This document shows, piece after piece, positions 10,892 to 25,833 of a stretch of DNA of 64,000 nt. This stretch comes from Brachypodium distachyon (lineage: Eukaryota > Streptophyta > Magnoliopsida > Poales > Poaceae). Positions within the stretch are counted from its first letter, which is position 1, and each line of letters starts with the position of its first letter. The stretch covers positions 16,451,501 to 16,515,500 of the forward strand of contig NC_016131.3 in the NCBI RefSeq assembly GCF_000005505.3. Direction: 5' to 3'. Below the pieces are notes generated by a model. The model was not told the DNA's origin. It worked only from the letters and a program-made list of their open reading frames with translations, and did not search any database. The translations under genes and the position numbers were made by a program.

Positions 10892-12160
10892 GCACACCAC
10901 AGGAATCTATCGATGAAAAGTTGAAAACCGCTCATCTCCATGCTGTCGTCAAGCCCAAGCACGCCTCCATATGCATCTCCTGGAGGACGGCGTGCATGGA
11001 GTTAGGTACCTCGCGGTCGGTCCAGCTAGTGCTTGGCGACTAGACAATCTATCTCGTAAAAATGATATATTCTCAAAGAAACCACAAGATATTTCAGGCA
11101 TTTGGATCGGGTCCATTGGGTGAGGACATACAAACTGGAGTTAAAATATGCTCCTTGCATAGGATATCGACGAAGTGCGGTGCCGTGCCGCTGCTTCGGT
11201 CACGTAGCGAGGACTTCGCGCTTTTGAAGTCTCGAGTCGTTGGATCTGCAGTTTTTTATGTGTGGCCGGATATTTTCCATCTGGTCCGAAAGATCGTACC
11301 GTCGTCCGTTTTCACGCCGTCGCTGTTGGCCGCTCACGCCTCCTCTGCCGCTCTTTGGCGCAAACCATGGCGTCGTTAGGTGCCCACAGCCACAGGCCAC
11401 AGCTGGGTTTTCCCGCTGCCCGGCCAAGGTATCTGGTGTCCTCGTCTGGATTAAAAGTGCGTGTGGAGGACTTGCTCTTTGTCATCTGGTGCAGACTTTT
11501 GTCATTTTTTCATTTTGTTGTGGGGGCATTGGTATTCAGCCCCGACATGGTACACCAGTATCAATCGGAAGCATAATTAACGCTGGTATATAAATACGAA
11601 AACTGGAAAGCCTGAATCGATATCGATCGATCGACTGACTAAGATCATGGACATACCCAGAAGCAGAACCAGCAGTTCTGTTCTCCAGGACGAGGGAGCC
11701 ATGAATCAGTACGTGTTTGACCACTGGAAAACAGAGGAACGAACGTTCTTTTGACTATCAATTAAGGAGTACGAATACTAGCTTTCTCCGAGAAAGGGAA
11801 ATAAAATAAAATAGTGCACACGGGGCTGAACGGCGTCGGGCACGCGCGAGCCCGTGGAGGAAATAAACTAGGCGCCGGGCGACCTGCCGGCCTTGTCCAG
11901 AGGCTCGTGCCCACCACACCACACGACGCCTCGTCATCGTCCATTGTATGTGGGGAGAGCGTGGCAAGTCCACTCCACGCAGGAGCACGCGCGCATCGCG
12001 TGAGTGTGGGGGCTCCACTCTCCAGTTCTCCACGATCGCCACCAACTGATCTATCCAATCCATCCATTGGTTTGGATCCCGTCGTTTTCGTCTCTCGCCC
12101 ACCTCGGCCGCACCTCGACTTCTCCATCCATCTTCTCTACTTAACCCCTTCTTTCCCTGT
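10892..12160. other. Intergenic and upstream region of the bHLH gene
   Basis: No gene is recognised. Frames on both strands at 11060-11600 and 11760-12290 have no family features and overlap each other. Sequence nearer 12160 is likely promoter or 5' UTR of the bHLH gene downstream. Confidence 0.35.
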
Positions 12161-12166
12161 CGTCTC

Positions 12167-12167
<1 letters not shown>

Positions 12168-12199
<32 letters not shown>
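12168..12199. repeat. (TC)n microsatellite
   Basis: About 16 perfect TC dinucleotides lie about 300 bp before the bHLH start codon. Long CT runs are common in plant 5' UTRs, and this one is probably transcribed as leader sequence. It is likely length-polymorphic. Confidence 0.9.
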
Positions 12200-12202
<3 letters not shown>

Positions 12203-12303
12203 TTCTCTGTCTCTCGTGCTGTCACGGAGAAGAACGAACAGACAGAAGAACCGGAGAACCCTCCCAGCCTCGACCTGACCCTCCTCCGCTTCAATTGTTA
12301 GAG

Positions 12304-12447
12304 GTGATCGACGCCGATCGAGCCTGAGTTCTCCGCTTCTTCTTCTGACTCTTCCTTGCTAATTATCATCATGCGTTCGCTTCATGTTATCTTGGTGCTG
12401 GATTGATTGGGGGCATGCGGAGGAACTGATGCCCCTTTGCTTTGCAG
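12304..12447 (+). other. Possible 5' UTR intron of the bHLH gene
   Basis: A donor-like GAG/GTGATC at 12304 and an acceptor TTTGCTTTGCAG ending at 12447 would remove an upstream ATG (12384). Such leader introns are common in plants. The call rests on splice-like sequence only. Confidence 0.35.
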
Positions 12448-12497
12448 TCGCAGGGGAGAGAGACGCAGCAGATACTGGGTCGGGTTCATCGGCCAGC

Positions 12498-14364
12498 ATG
12501 GTGCCCAGGGACATGGTACAAGCCACCGCCGCCGGTGCCGTCGGGAGGCGGCACGTCCAAGGGTGAGTTCTTGTGGCCCTGCTGCGTTTTTGTCTCCTCT
12601 TTCCGAGATCGAGGAACCAGAAAAATGAACTGGTTTTCTTGATGGGCGACTTGTTTTGCATCAAACCTTTGAAGTAGAGGAGCCAAATATGCATGTGTAG
12701 CCCCTACATGATCCTTGTTTTCTAGTTAACTCCTACTACTACTTGGGACATCCATAAAAATAACAATGTTTTGGTTGTGGAAGAGGGATTCAGTTAATCA
12801 TCTTCTGTTCTTTTGAGTTCTGAGAACTACAAATCTAATGCGTGCCGCCGTAACTTCGGATCCAACAAACTTCTCCCACTTCATACCGTTTCTGAAACCA
12901 ACCACGTCGCTGCTGGATGCTCCCACTGATGTTCGAACACTATGCAGGCCTGTCATGAACAAGAAGCGTGAGAAGAAGGCCCCAAAGAAAGCCCACAAGT
13001 CGGAGAGGGAGAAACGCAACCGGGGCACGCAGAATGACCTCTTTACTGAGCTGGGAGCCATGCTAGGTATGGTTTCAGGTTGCATTTCCAGCATTTGAAA
13101 AGTTCTTTTCTGATAGAGTATGTATGCTTAGTTTATGGACACTTTACACCAGCCATCCCAATTAAAGTCCTAGTTTAAATTTGAGCCCGGGACAGACGAC
13201 ATATGTGCACCGAATTCTATGTTGATTTCCGGATCAAGCTAGAGCAAAATTTTAACATTCAGCTAGGCATAATAGATAAGTTTCTATCTTTGACTATGTA
13301 GACCTATTTACACTAAGTGCGGGTATCTTATACCTATCGGTATCCCCGTCTTTCTCATACTCTCTAGCTGTCTAAATTCTAAAGCTGCATCATTTTACAA
13401 CACACACATACTTTCTTAAGCAATGTGAACACTTTTTGTCCAGAACCAGATAGGCAGAACAATGGGAAGGCATGCGTTTTGGGTGATACTACACGGATAC
13501 TAAAAGATTTAGTTTCACAAGTGGAATCTCTTCGAAAGGAGAATGTCACACTGAAGAATGAATCTCATTATGTAAGGTCCTCTGAACTGAGAAACTCTAT
13601 TTAATCTGTTGTGGAGTCCTAGTTAAATCATTTCCTATCCCTTTGATTGATTTCATTATCTGTCGCTGGCATATCATGGATATGAAAATGTAAGTACATA
13701 CCTGTGTGCTAAGATTTTCTTAGGATAGGGAATAATCCCACAAGTTGTTACATTCATTCAAATTTCATCATTTGGAAATAAGCTGGAATTTGTTTACACC
13801 GTTATCATTACTCAGAAAATATTTGTACCTTACCACTTCACCGATTGGATATCCCACTCATGTCATGATACAAAACAGGTTGTGTTGGAGAGAAATGAAC
13901 TGCGTGATGATAACAGCATACTTCGCAATGAAATCTTGGAGCTTCAGAATGAGCTTAGAGTGCGGCTGCAAAGCAACCCCATCTGCAGCCAGGGTACTAC
14001 AAGACCAGCTCCCACAGTTTCTTACCCCACAGGCAGAGCGTTCCCAGTACAGCAACATTTGGCACATCTACCCGTCATCACCACGATGACACTTCCTCTG
14101 CAACAACCTGTAATCACTGAGCAATGCTATGCTGCCCCACCGCGAGAGCTACAGCTCTTCCCAGAAGCTGCATCTGCATCCACTGAAGACAGCGAACTGT
14201 CACAAGACCAGGGGATTTCAAATAATGTAACACGACCACAGGCAAGGTACCCAACACCAATGGCGATGTTGCCAGCAAACCAATTTCCAATCCCTTCGAC
14301 AACTGGAGACGAGCAACAATGTAGCAGTGGAACCAGCGAGGAAGATCGTCGACGCAGTGTTTAA
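12498..14364 (+). CDS. bHLH transcription factor, group IVb (PYE/IRO3-like)
   Basis: Four exons are inferred: 12498-12562, 12948-13066, 13444-13571 and 13879-14364. They give 265 residues. The basic/helix-loop-helix region spans about residues 36-87 (KKAHKSEREKRNR, then LFTELGAMLEPDRQNNGK, then VLGDTTRILKDL). A leucine-rich coiled segment follows directly (LRKENVTLKNES, then LRNEILELQNEL). This order matches the group of Arabidopsis POPEYE and rice IRO3, which repress iron-deficiency responses in the nucleus. From memory, rice OsbHLH062 sits beside ORC6, so this may be its orthologue rather than that of IRO3. The start of the recognition helix reads RNRGTQNDLF where I recall KLKRDQLNELF as typical, an odd change. 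The C-terminal half is proline/glutamine-rich without a known domain. Confidence 0.88.
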
Positions 14365-14504
14365 ATACATAACGCGAAATTTGCTTCACGGTTTGAAAAG
14401 TTTCTTAGCTTTAGCATGGGTGGAGGTGCAACATATATCTGTGCCTGTGTATGAATGTGAACTCCAGAGTCTTTTCAATCTTGGTCGTAACTGGTTAATG
14501 GTAA

Positions 14505-14654
14505 CACCGTGACAGTAACAAATGTGTGATACACCTGAATCCTCTGTATGATATCTGTACATGTATGGGTTGCTCTCAGCACCGTGACAGTAACAAATGC
14601 GTGATACGCCTGAATCTTCTGTATGATATCTGTACATGTATGGGTTGCTCTCTG
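14505..14654 (+). repeat. 75-bp tandem duplication in the bHLH 3' UTR
   Basis: Two adjacent copies begin with CACCGTGACAGTAACAAATG at 14505 and 14580 and end with ATGGGTTGCTCTC. They differ at only a few positions, which suggests a fairly recent duplication. They lie between the convergent bHLH and PPR genes. Confidence 0.85.
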
Positions 14655-14744
14655 CAAAAATAGTCCAGATGGTGATGCCTCTGTTAGTCACCTGTACGAG
14701 TGATTGTTGGTCGCAGCTGCTTCAATCCAGGAAGGATAGATATC

Positions 14745-16427
14745 TTAGAACGACACTTCAATGGAGCTGCAACCTGCTTGTTTCTTGTACATGACTAATT
14801 TCTGTCCTGAATCCCTGACATGTGCTATCTCATCCCATCGGTCTTCCGATGCGTACACATTTGACAGCAGAATGGTATCTGATGGATGATAATCCCCCAT
14901 AGCGTCCAACTGTGCCTGTACCATCCTCCCCAGCTCGATGTTGCCATGGACCCTGCAGGCTGCAAGCAAAGCCCTCCAAGCCATAGCATCACCATGGGAG
15001 GATAGGTTTCTCATGAGGTCGTAAGCTTCCTCCAACCGTCCCGCCCTTCCAAGGAGATCGATGATGCAACCATAGTGCTCGCTGCGAGGCGATATGCCAT
15101 ATTGCCGGACCATGCTCTCCAGATGCTTCTTCCCTTCAGATACTAACCCGCCATGGCTACAAGCATTCAGCACAGCAAGAAAGGTAACCTCATTAGGAGC
15201 CACTCCGTCTCGTGCCATTGCACGAAACTGGGATAACGCCGCATCTGACTGCCCATTAACCCCCAGTCCCATGATAATTGCAGTCCATGTCATCACATCC
15301 CTATCACGCATTGCATAAAAAACTACATGCGCTTCATTGGGGTACCCACACTTGAAGTACATATCCATGAGTGCTGTTCCTAGTGCAGTGTCAAGCTCAA
15401 GGCCAAGCTCCAGCGCAAGGTCGTGGATGCGACAACCAGCTGCGATTGCCCCTGACGTTCCACATGCAGAGAGCACAGTCACAAGAGTCCCAGTGTTTGG
15501 TCTCACCCCCTCCTGCCTCATCCTATCCACCAAGCCCATTGCCTCCTCAACTTTCCCTCCCTTTGCGCAGTTATCCACCATACAATTATATAGCACCACA
15601 TCCCTCCTCATCACCTCATCGAAGATCTTCTTTGCACATCCAGTACCCACTTTCCTGAAATACATTCCCTGCAATGCTGTCGCCACCTTCACATCCGTGA
15701 ATAAGCCTGTCTTGATGCAGAACCCATGCAACGACTCGCCTCGCCACCCGCATGCAGCCAAGGCGACCACTGTCGTCGCGTTGACATCCACACCACGACA
15801 CCTCATAGCACTAAACATCTCCAGCGCTGTACCGACCTCCTCTACTCTGACATGGCATCCGATCATCGTGTTCCACGACACTGAGTCCCTCTCAGGCATT
15901 TCATCGAACAACCTCCGCGCGTCTCCCATGCTCCCGAGGCTGCAGTAGAGGTGGCACAGGACGTTCCCCAGGCTCACGACGCTTAAGAACCCGTAACGCA
16001 CCACGAGCGCGTGGACCTGTCTCCCGAGCTCCCCGGCCGCGCCGTCGCGGGGGTTCTTGGCACAGAGCGCCACGAGCGGCTGGAACGCGAACTCGTCCAG
16101 CGCAGGGAGGCGCGCCCGCGCGGAGGCTAGGACGTCGAGGGAGGCGGCGGCGGAGGCGTAGAAGGCGGAAGAGGGCGCCGCGGAGAGCGCGCGGAGGAGC
16201 GCCGTGTGGTGGAAGAGCGTGGGGTGCGGGATGGCGGCGAAGAGGGAGAGCGCGTAGTGGAGCGGCGCGAGCGGGGAGGCGAGGAGCCTGGCCGTGGGGA
16301 ACGCGTGGTGCGGGAAGAGCGAGGCCTTGAGCATGGCCGCGTGGAGCTGGAGGAGGTGCGCCGGCCGCGTCGCGCGCCTGAGCAGCGCCGTGATGGCCAC
16401 CGGCTTCCCCGTTGGCGGCGGCGCCAT
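14745..16427 (-). CDS. Pentatricopeptide repeat protein, PLS class with E motif
   Basis: A single exon encodes 560 residues, typical of plant PPR genes. Repeats run from about residue 100 to 480 in P, L and S variants, with characteristic pieces such as ARRLFDEMPERDSVSWNTMI, DVVLYNCMVDNCAKGGKVEEA and DVMTWTAIIMGLGVNGQSDAA. The C-terminus has an E motif (DTILLSNVYASEDRWDEIAHVR, ending GCSSIEVSF) and no DYW domain. PLS-E proteins bind organellar RNA sequence-specifically and usually recruit a deaminase for C-to-U editing. The N-terminus is alanine-rich and basic, in keeping with a plastid or mitochondrial transit peptide, but the compartment is not resolved. It is divergent from RPS9, with 294 bp between start codons, and convergent with the bHLH gene. 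The editing site is unknown. Confidence 0.92.
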   Translation of the reverse strand: MAPPPTGKPVAITALLRRATRPAHLLQLHAAMLKASLFPHHAFPTARLLASPLAPLHYALSLFAAIPHPTLFHHTALLRALSAAPSSAFYASAAASLDVLASARARLPALDEFAFQPLVALCAKNPRDGAAGELGRQVHALVVRYGFLSVVSLGNVLCHLYCSLGSMGDARRLFDEMPERDSVSWNTMIGCHVRVEEVGTALEMFSAMRCRGVDVNATTVVALAACGWRGESLHGFCIKTGLFTDVKVATALQGMYFRKVGTGCAKKIFDEVMRRDVVLYNCMVDNCAKGGKVEEAMGLVDRMRQEGVRPNTGTLVTVLSACGTSGAIAAGCRIHDLALELGLELDTALGTALMDMYFKCGYPNEAHVVFYAMRDRDVMTWTAIIMGLGVNGQSDAALSQFRAMARDGVAPNEVTFLAVLNACSHGGLVSEGKKHLESMVRQYGISPRSEHYGCIIDLLGRAGRLEEAYDLMRNLSSHGDAMAWRALLAACRVHGNIELGRMVQAQLDAMGDYHPSDTILLSNVYASEDRWDEIAHVRDSGQKLVMYKKQAGCSSIEVSF

Positions 16428-16721
16428 GGCTCGGCCAGGCGCGAATATCTCCTGCGCTGCTTTGGGTTCGCGGCACTACGGGCCGTGGGCTGCATATGGC
16501 TGCTTTGTCATTGAAAGCTTAATGGGCTTTATACTTAAGGAAGCAAGACAGAACATAGAAGGCCCGGCCCAGATAATCGAAACTAGGTTAAGCCCTTATA
16601 AGATCTCTCTTCTCCCTCGAGGGCGGCTCCCCAGGTCACCCTCTTTCCCTCTCCACACCTCCACCGGCGGCGGCCAGCTTGAGCTCGACGAACCGCGGCA
16701 TCTGCGGCGGCGGCGGCGGCC
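16428..16721. promoter_or_regulatory. Bidirectional PPR/RPS9 promoter with site II motifs
   Basis: Only 294 bp separate the two divergent start codons. TGGGCY (site II) motifs occur at 16486-16491 and 16523-16528 on the plus strand and at 16566-16571 on the minus strand. Site II elements are typical of plant ribosomal-protein and organelle-biogenesis genes, so one cluster could serve both genes. Confidence 0.6.
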
Positions 16722-19368
<2,647 letters not shown>

Positions 19369-22300
19369 GAGCTCAGCATTGCAATACATACCTTTGTTGG
19401 AGAAATTGTCGAAACTTAATTTGAGACGGCCTTGTATGACTTCCGCAACAGGAAATTGATGAAACTTGGATTTGAGCTTAGAAACTTGGTGACTTCTGGG
19501 TTTTATAGTTTGAAACGGACCATGTGCATATCTTTGAATATCAAATCAGAACAAGGTTGAGATAAGGACTGTCAAATGGGCTGATAATAATATAAAAAAA
19601 TGAAAGAAAACAGGGGACTAGTAAATACTAGTGGAGTGCCCGTGCATTGCTACGGATCAACAAAAGAGTTTACCTTTGGACCATTCCACTACGACCACCT
19701 TGCTATCCCAAATATGTTGAACTGTCTGCTCCTCAACTCCTGCATGCCTGAGCTTCCCCTGCCTTGATGCTCTGCCTCGGCCGCCGAACATCGCTGTCAA
19801 GGACCTCGTCACGGTGCTCTCTGCCGCTCCTGATCTCTCAGTTGCACATGGTGAGCTCATTGTTATCCCGACCATCTTTCCCCTCCCTCCGTGCGTTGTA
19901 GAGCAAAGCGTCACGTCCTTCGCCATCCCGCAAGTCTGCCGCTGGCAACGAGCTGCCCCAGGTCACATTTTGAATCAATCTTCTTGACAAGTGCCGGCGC
20001 CATAAATTCCCAACCGATAGAACAATTTCACTTTACAGATAAAAATGATTTCGTATATAACACATGTTGGTGATAATAAATCCTGAATGCAAGTAACACA
20101 TAGCGAGCAAACTATTTTCATCTGAAAAAAATGAAAAAGAAATGGTTGTCTTGTTTTGTGAAATAAGTACCCTAGGATTATGATGACTTGAATGCACAGG
20201 AGAACTTGAACTGGCACCAAAAGCAAGAACTCCACCATCTTTCCTTCACAACTCTAGAAATATATACATCAATTATCTTTGCACTTGAAACTATTTACTC
20301 TTGATTTATTCCTCTTCTATTCTTTCCCAGAACTGCAGTCCTCATATTTACAGCAGATAAATATCATAAATCAGATAATCAAAAAAGGAGCAGCGAAGAA
20401 AAAATAAATCCCACAAAGAACACACAAACAGAAGCATCACCTTGCTCTTCTTCACACAACTTCTATAACGTTTGGAATAATCGGAGACACTTGTTATGGA
20501 TATGAGGGAGTAGCATTAGCAAATCATACAAGATCAATTCTTAGTTTTTTTAGATAATGTTATCAATTCTTAATCAACAGCACACTGAAACAACATTGGA
20601 TAGGAACAAGTAAAACTGGATAGGAACACATCAGGCCATTAATAAGACCTCCCAACCAATGTATTTATGCTCACTTCAGATGATAACAAGCCTCTTTAGA
20701 TGATTATGGTCCACTATAATCAATACGATTGAATAATATCTTAAGACCATGTATTTCATATATATATAAACAACTAGCTTGTCAAAATTTCATATGAAAA
20801 GTACCAAGCATATGTTTCTCTCTCACTATCTTTTATCTACCCAACCGATTTGTGTAGTCCCTTTTAACCAGATTTGTGTGCAAAAGAGAGCTGAACACCA
20901 CTCAACGAGTTTAACACAAAATTAGCATTGGGAAAGAAATCACGGTAAAGTGGAAAGGCCTGACCCAATGCAATCAAAATTATGCATACAAATTACGATC
21001 AAGACAGGTGAAAAGAAAGGAGCCATTACTGTTGGCATCTGTCAGCGTCATGTGCCTTTGTTCCTCTTTTTATGAAGTCTGAACTTTTCTCTCCTCTGAT
21101 AGTTACTCCAGAAACATGCAGTTCTGCCATCCTTCAGACATTCAGAGTAGAAATTTATGTAGAAGATGCATGATAACCAATAGAAATTTATGTGCTAACG
21201 TGGTCAGGTTTGATCACCGTTCACATGAAGCATCACCTGTGAAAAAGAAAAATTAAAATTAAAATGAAGTATCAAAGCTTGGATTTAACCATCCTACATA
21301 TACAGAAGAGTAGAAAATTAACACTCAAATAAGCAATGCATATCTACTTGAAGAACTTACACGCCATATACGATATTTTCTCTGAAGAACTTAGCTTCGA
21401 ATTCTGTACCACATAATATGCACCGTCTTTCCTTCCAAAAGACCAACATGAAATGAGATGCAGCTGAATTTTAAAATGAAACAAATTTAGCTTATAAGTG
21501 TGCATCCACCTCCTCGACCATATGGCTTAGGATAATTCTCCCACGTCCCTCTACAAATCCACCCAACCCCACAAGGAAAAGAACCCAAGTGCTTGCTATC
21601 AAGGATTGGTTTCTAGATATACTCTGTTTTTGTACCTAAACACGTCAGCAAACAGAAAACACATAAACAGCTATGTCCCTGGCTCTACGTGAATAATTTT
21701 TTGAAAGAATAAGATTGTCTAGACAGCCATGCACTTGTACAGAAACTTGAACTTACACATATATGCTACTCCAGTGCATCCATTTCTCTGAACCAAAAAT
21801 TATAAGCCTGTTGCTAGTTGTACCACACTACAGATCTGTTGTACTGAACAAGCATACAACTAGAGCAAAGACATATGAAGCAACACAACCTTAATTATAT
21901 CAAGGATTTTTGTGGCCAATTGCAGTTCTCAGATCAAATACAAGCTTGTGTAGTGTGTATGACATACATACTCCCAGATTTTACTCTTTAATAGAACTAA
22001 TGATTTTCTAATTTGACACAGCCTGCTATTATACACAAGGCCTGAAATTGATTTATCACCAAGCCATCCAAGTGGTTAAACAACAAGAACATAAGCTTTC
22101 TTTAACTCTGTCAACTCTTTTTCTATGAAGCTTAAATTCTCAAAGGTTAACCTGCACTCTCTCCCTCAATGGACAAAATTTGTTTAAACAACAAGAACAT
22201 AAGCGTAATCACCTAGGGATGCTGCTAAACCCTCCTCGGTGCCGGACATCACGAGAGCAACCTGCCCTTGCCGCTAAACCCTACTGCAATAATGATCACA

Positions 22301-23110
22301 AAAAGGAAAATTTAGACAACAATTTAATATCTGAAAGTACAACTTACCGAAAACTTGTTCGAGTTGAGAAAATTATGGCATAAAAAATGGTGCCTAACCA
22401 ACTCCCAAAGCTGTCCAGTTGAAGTGCACCAAGCAGGTGATGATCTAGTACAAGTAGAAGAATTGTCGGTTTCTGTTCCAAAATTGAAAATAGTGCAAGA
22501 TTTCCACTGAAGGTGAAGTAAACATAACCCAAATCTGTTATTTTTCACCATCCGACTGGACAAACAAAAGGAAGTTTACACAAAAGGGGAAAGTGCATTA
22601 CTCAAAGAGTGAGTATCTCTGCGTCTATTTAAGAAATTTGGAGAAATGCACCAGCAAGCATTGCTACTCTAGTATTAATTCTTCACCTACTTTGTGTATT
22701 TAAACCACACATGTCGCTATACCGGCGGACCCACGTTAAGGCTCATGGGGGCAAATGCCCCCACTTATTTTTTTGGTCCAGTAGCATATGGCCCATATTA
22801 CAAGTAAATGCCCCCACTCAGCCCATTTATCCATTTTTGCCCCCTCTAAAATGTTTTTTTTCTGGGTCGACCCATTAGGTACACATACCGACATACAGTT
22901 CCCATGGTGAAGTTTCAGCAGGTTGTATAACAATCAATATTTGAGCTAGTTGCTACCTTTCTCTCCTGTACAACAACCAAGTTTTAGTACACATTTATTA
23001 TTACATATCAGCTACGTGTTCATGATTAATAAGCAAAGTGTTCATGATTATTAGAACATCACAGGCGCATCAGTACAAAAAGATCGAACTGACAGAAAGA
23101 CCTATTCTTG
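19369..23110. other. Gene-poor intergenic sequence
   Basis: After the RPS9 3' UTR (to about 19600) no gene is recognised. At 19626-19655 the sequence ACTAGTGGAGTGCCCGTGCA is a motif common at the edges of grass repeats. A related motif (GTGCACATTGCAACG) is tandemly repeated at about 24180-24226. At 22740-22880 a block with GGGGGCAAATGCCCCCAC occurs, also repeat-like. The remainder is AT-rich without credible exons. Confidence 0.4.
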
Positions 23111-23730
23111 CTGCTAACTTACTGAAGATGGGGTATGCTGCCTGTGATGACGAAGCGTGGAGAGAGCAACGGCGGAGGATTGCCGCCTTGCTGCTGCCAG
23201 AGGTGACGACGCGCGGACAGAGAGGCACGGAGGGGCCGTTGGCATCGCTGCTTGCTGGTAGTTGTGGTGACGACGCGTGGTCGGAGAGGCGGGCGAGGCG
23301 CCGGAGTAGAGGAGCCGGAGTCGGTCGGTTCTGGACGTGGCGCCAGGGCGGCGGCCCCGGATCTCGTCTGCGGGGGGGCGGCCGGGCAAGGCTCAGCGGG
23401 GGCTGGGTGCCCGGAAGCTGGGGCAGCGGCGCTTGGTTGGCGGGGCGACGGTGGTGTGGATGGTTGCGGAGGCGTGCGAGAGCGGCTGTGGGTGATCACG
23501 GGCGGTGGTGAGCGGCTGGTCCAGCTGGGGCGCGGCTGCGCGTGCACGGGGAGGGCGGTCACGCCGGGAGAGGGGAGGGTGCCAGCACCAAGTCGAGGGA
23601 GACAGATCAGACGAGGTTTTTTTTTGTGCGGGATAGATGGAGCTTACGTTGGGGAAGATTTCTTTCCTTCTTGCGATCGAGCGGGTGGGCGGGCGGGCTG
23701 ACTGGCGGTCGGACGGACCAACCGTACGCA
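23110..23730 (-). other. GC-rich island, possible gene fragment or leader exon
   Basis: This island stands out in an AT-rich desert. On the minus strand it has proline/serine/arginine-rich open frames with no recognised domain, and a CTTCAG/TAAGTT splice-donor-like sequence near 23125. Composition alone can keep such frames open. It may be a captured gene fragment in a transposon, or the 5' end of a non-coding transcript. Confidence 0.3.
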
Positions 23731-25833
23731 CTTACCAAATTGCAAATTAATTAGCAGTAAAGATGTTCTGATCAAGTACTATATCAGGCAAATATGCAAC
23801 GACTTATGAATCACACGTATCAGAGCAGATCCTTATATTCTCGTTCAAATCAGCACTGGCTGATAGGTGAGGAAGGCCATGCGCTTGTGTCTCCAGGTAT
23901 GGGCTCAGTGCTGCCCGGAGAAGTGTGTCGCTGGCAGGGTGCGGCCCGAACAGAATCACGGCCCTGTCCGCGAAATTCCTGTCCTGATGAAGAACGGCTG
24001 GCGTGGAAAAAACAAACAGCTTCATCAGGCCCTCTTCAATTAGATCCCGTGCCAGTCAAAACGACAACAGATCGACGGCCGGGGAAAAGGAGCAGGAGTA
24101 GGAGGATTGATTGATTCCTCGGTGAAACCGATATATAGGAGGTTTGATACGACGAAGGGTTGCTTGATGTGATTACCGGTGCACATTGCAACGAAATGTG
24201 ATTAACGGTGCACATTGCAACGAAATGAAATCAAATGACTACAATGCTTGTGGCTTATGACTGGTCGAAACAAATATCATCTTGCGCTTGCTTCCTATAT
24301 ATGGTGATTATATAGGTGATTATTGCACATAATGCATGTAAAAATCGAGATGTGTGTACAAATGATAGTACAATGATATTCGGAAACATTGAAACCCCAC
24401 TCGGCTTGAAGTGACTCGACGATTACCTCCAAACTCGAAACCTACAGCTAGTCACTAGACAAAGGACCGCAACACACTGACAAAAAAAACTATCCACATC
24501 AACACCTTGTGTTTCAGATAAAAACACAGTTCAAAGGAACTGAAATCTCTTGAACACTACAGTTGAAGGGTAAGTTACTGCTTTTATTACGAGGTATAGA
24601 TATGGACTAAGAAGACGTCGGATATTTCCACCTACAAATATGGGCCGGTGGTGTATTATCTCTGATTTATTTTGATCTGATAATTTAAATCAGAGAGATT
24701 GATGTTCTTATGGAATTTATCTATATGAGCTTAAAGAATCGAAGAGCTGGTCTGGCTATAATGATAAACGGCATGGTTGTACCATGAGTCCATGACCAAC
24801 CCTTAGGTGCTCATCTGAAAAAAAAAACTTGAGCTGCTACACATTCAAAGTTTCAAACTCGTTGTATAGTCGAACTATTCGGTAAAATATTTTTGCATTG
24901 TCGATCGCGTGGCCGCTTGCCCCTCACTAGATACGGCTCCGGCAAGCCCTGCCACCGACCATCTCGGCTCAAGTGCCTCGATCGGTCAGCAAACTGTTGC
25001 CCCGGTCAAGATTTTGACCAAACTGCCTTAGCGCAGAGAGAAAGAGAGAGAGGACTGGATAAGGCAGAGCATTACGGTCCCCTTTTCTTGTTTTGTTGCC
25101 GAAAGTACGCAACACAGTGTACTACGGAGTATACTCAAGCAACGCTGTCAGTGTACTACTAAGTGCGTTGATCTGGCGACTGGCGGGACCGACATGTCAT
25201 GAACAACTGCTGTTTGTTTACATCAAAACCCGGCCAAGGAACATCATTGCTGATCTTCCCAAAAATGAGGAGGGATGCAATCGAGGCTGTGGAGGAAGTG
25301 ACCGGGTCTTCGCCTTCGCATAGGATGCTGCTAGTACTAGCAGTTCGTGGGACGCTTTCGGCACTGACACGCTCTGACTGATGACAGCCGCAAATTTAGA
25401 GGACCGAAAAAAAAAGAGCGCTTGCAACTGCACTGAAATCCGACCCCAGCACAGCACCGCACCAGAACAGCTTTGAAAAGTGAGTGTGAGTGAGTGAGTG
25501 CCTCTCGGAGTATTTTTACCGAATCATGACGCCGTGGTGCCACAGCAAGGGTGTGACGCACGATCGGGCTCTGCAATACACGGGTGCGAGTTCACGCACA
25601 TCTATGTGCGAGTTCGTGACCATCCTCAAGCTAGCGAGCCACACCATGGCGCCTAGCTCACTTTTGAATTGATCGGTGCGTTTTCCTTTGCCTTTTTTCT
25701 CTTTCACTTTAGGTACTAAAGGGAAAAACGCTAAAGGAAACTTATTTTTTCTTGTTTGATTCTGGGTGTTTCACTTTCGAAAGGAAAAAAGGAACGATTT
25801 TTTGCACCGATCGATATCATATAGTACGGAGTA

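Noticed and set aside
10914..11043. Short open frame (about 43 codons) next to the copia right end
   Set aside because: Too short, no start context and no recognised similarity; not enough to call a gene.
11758..12294. 178-codon minus-strand frame upstream of the bHLH gene
   Set aside because: It includes the translated (TC)n microsatellite as an RE-repeat and lies in the bHLH promoter/leader; no conserved segment.
22736..22933. Small minus-strand frame around the GGGGGCAAATGCCCCCAC block
   Set aside because: The block is a repeat-type sequence; the peptide has no recognised domain.
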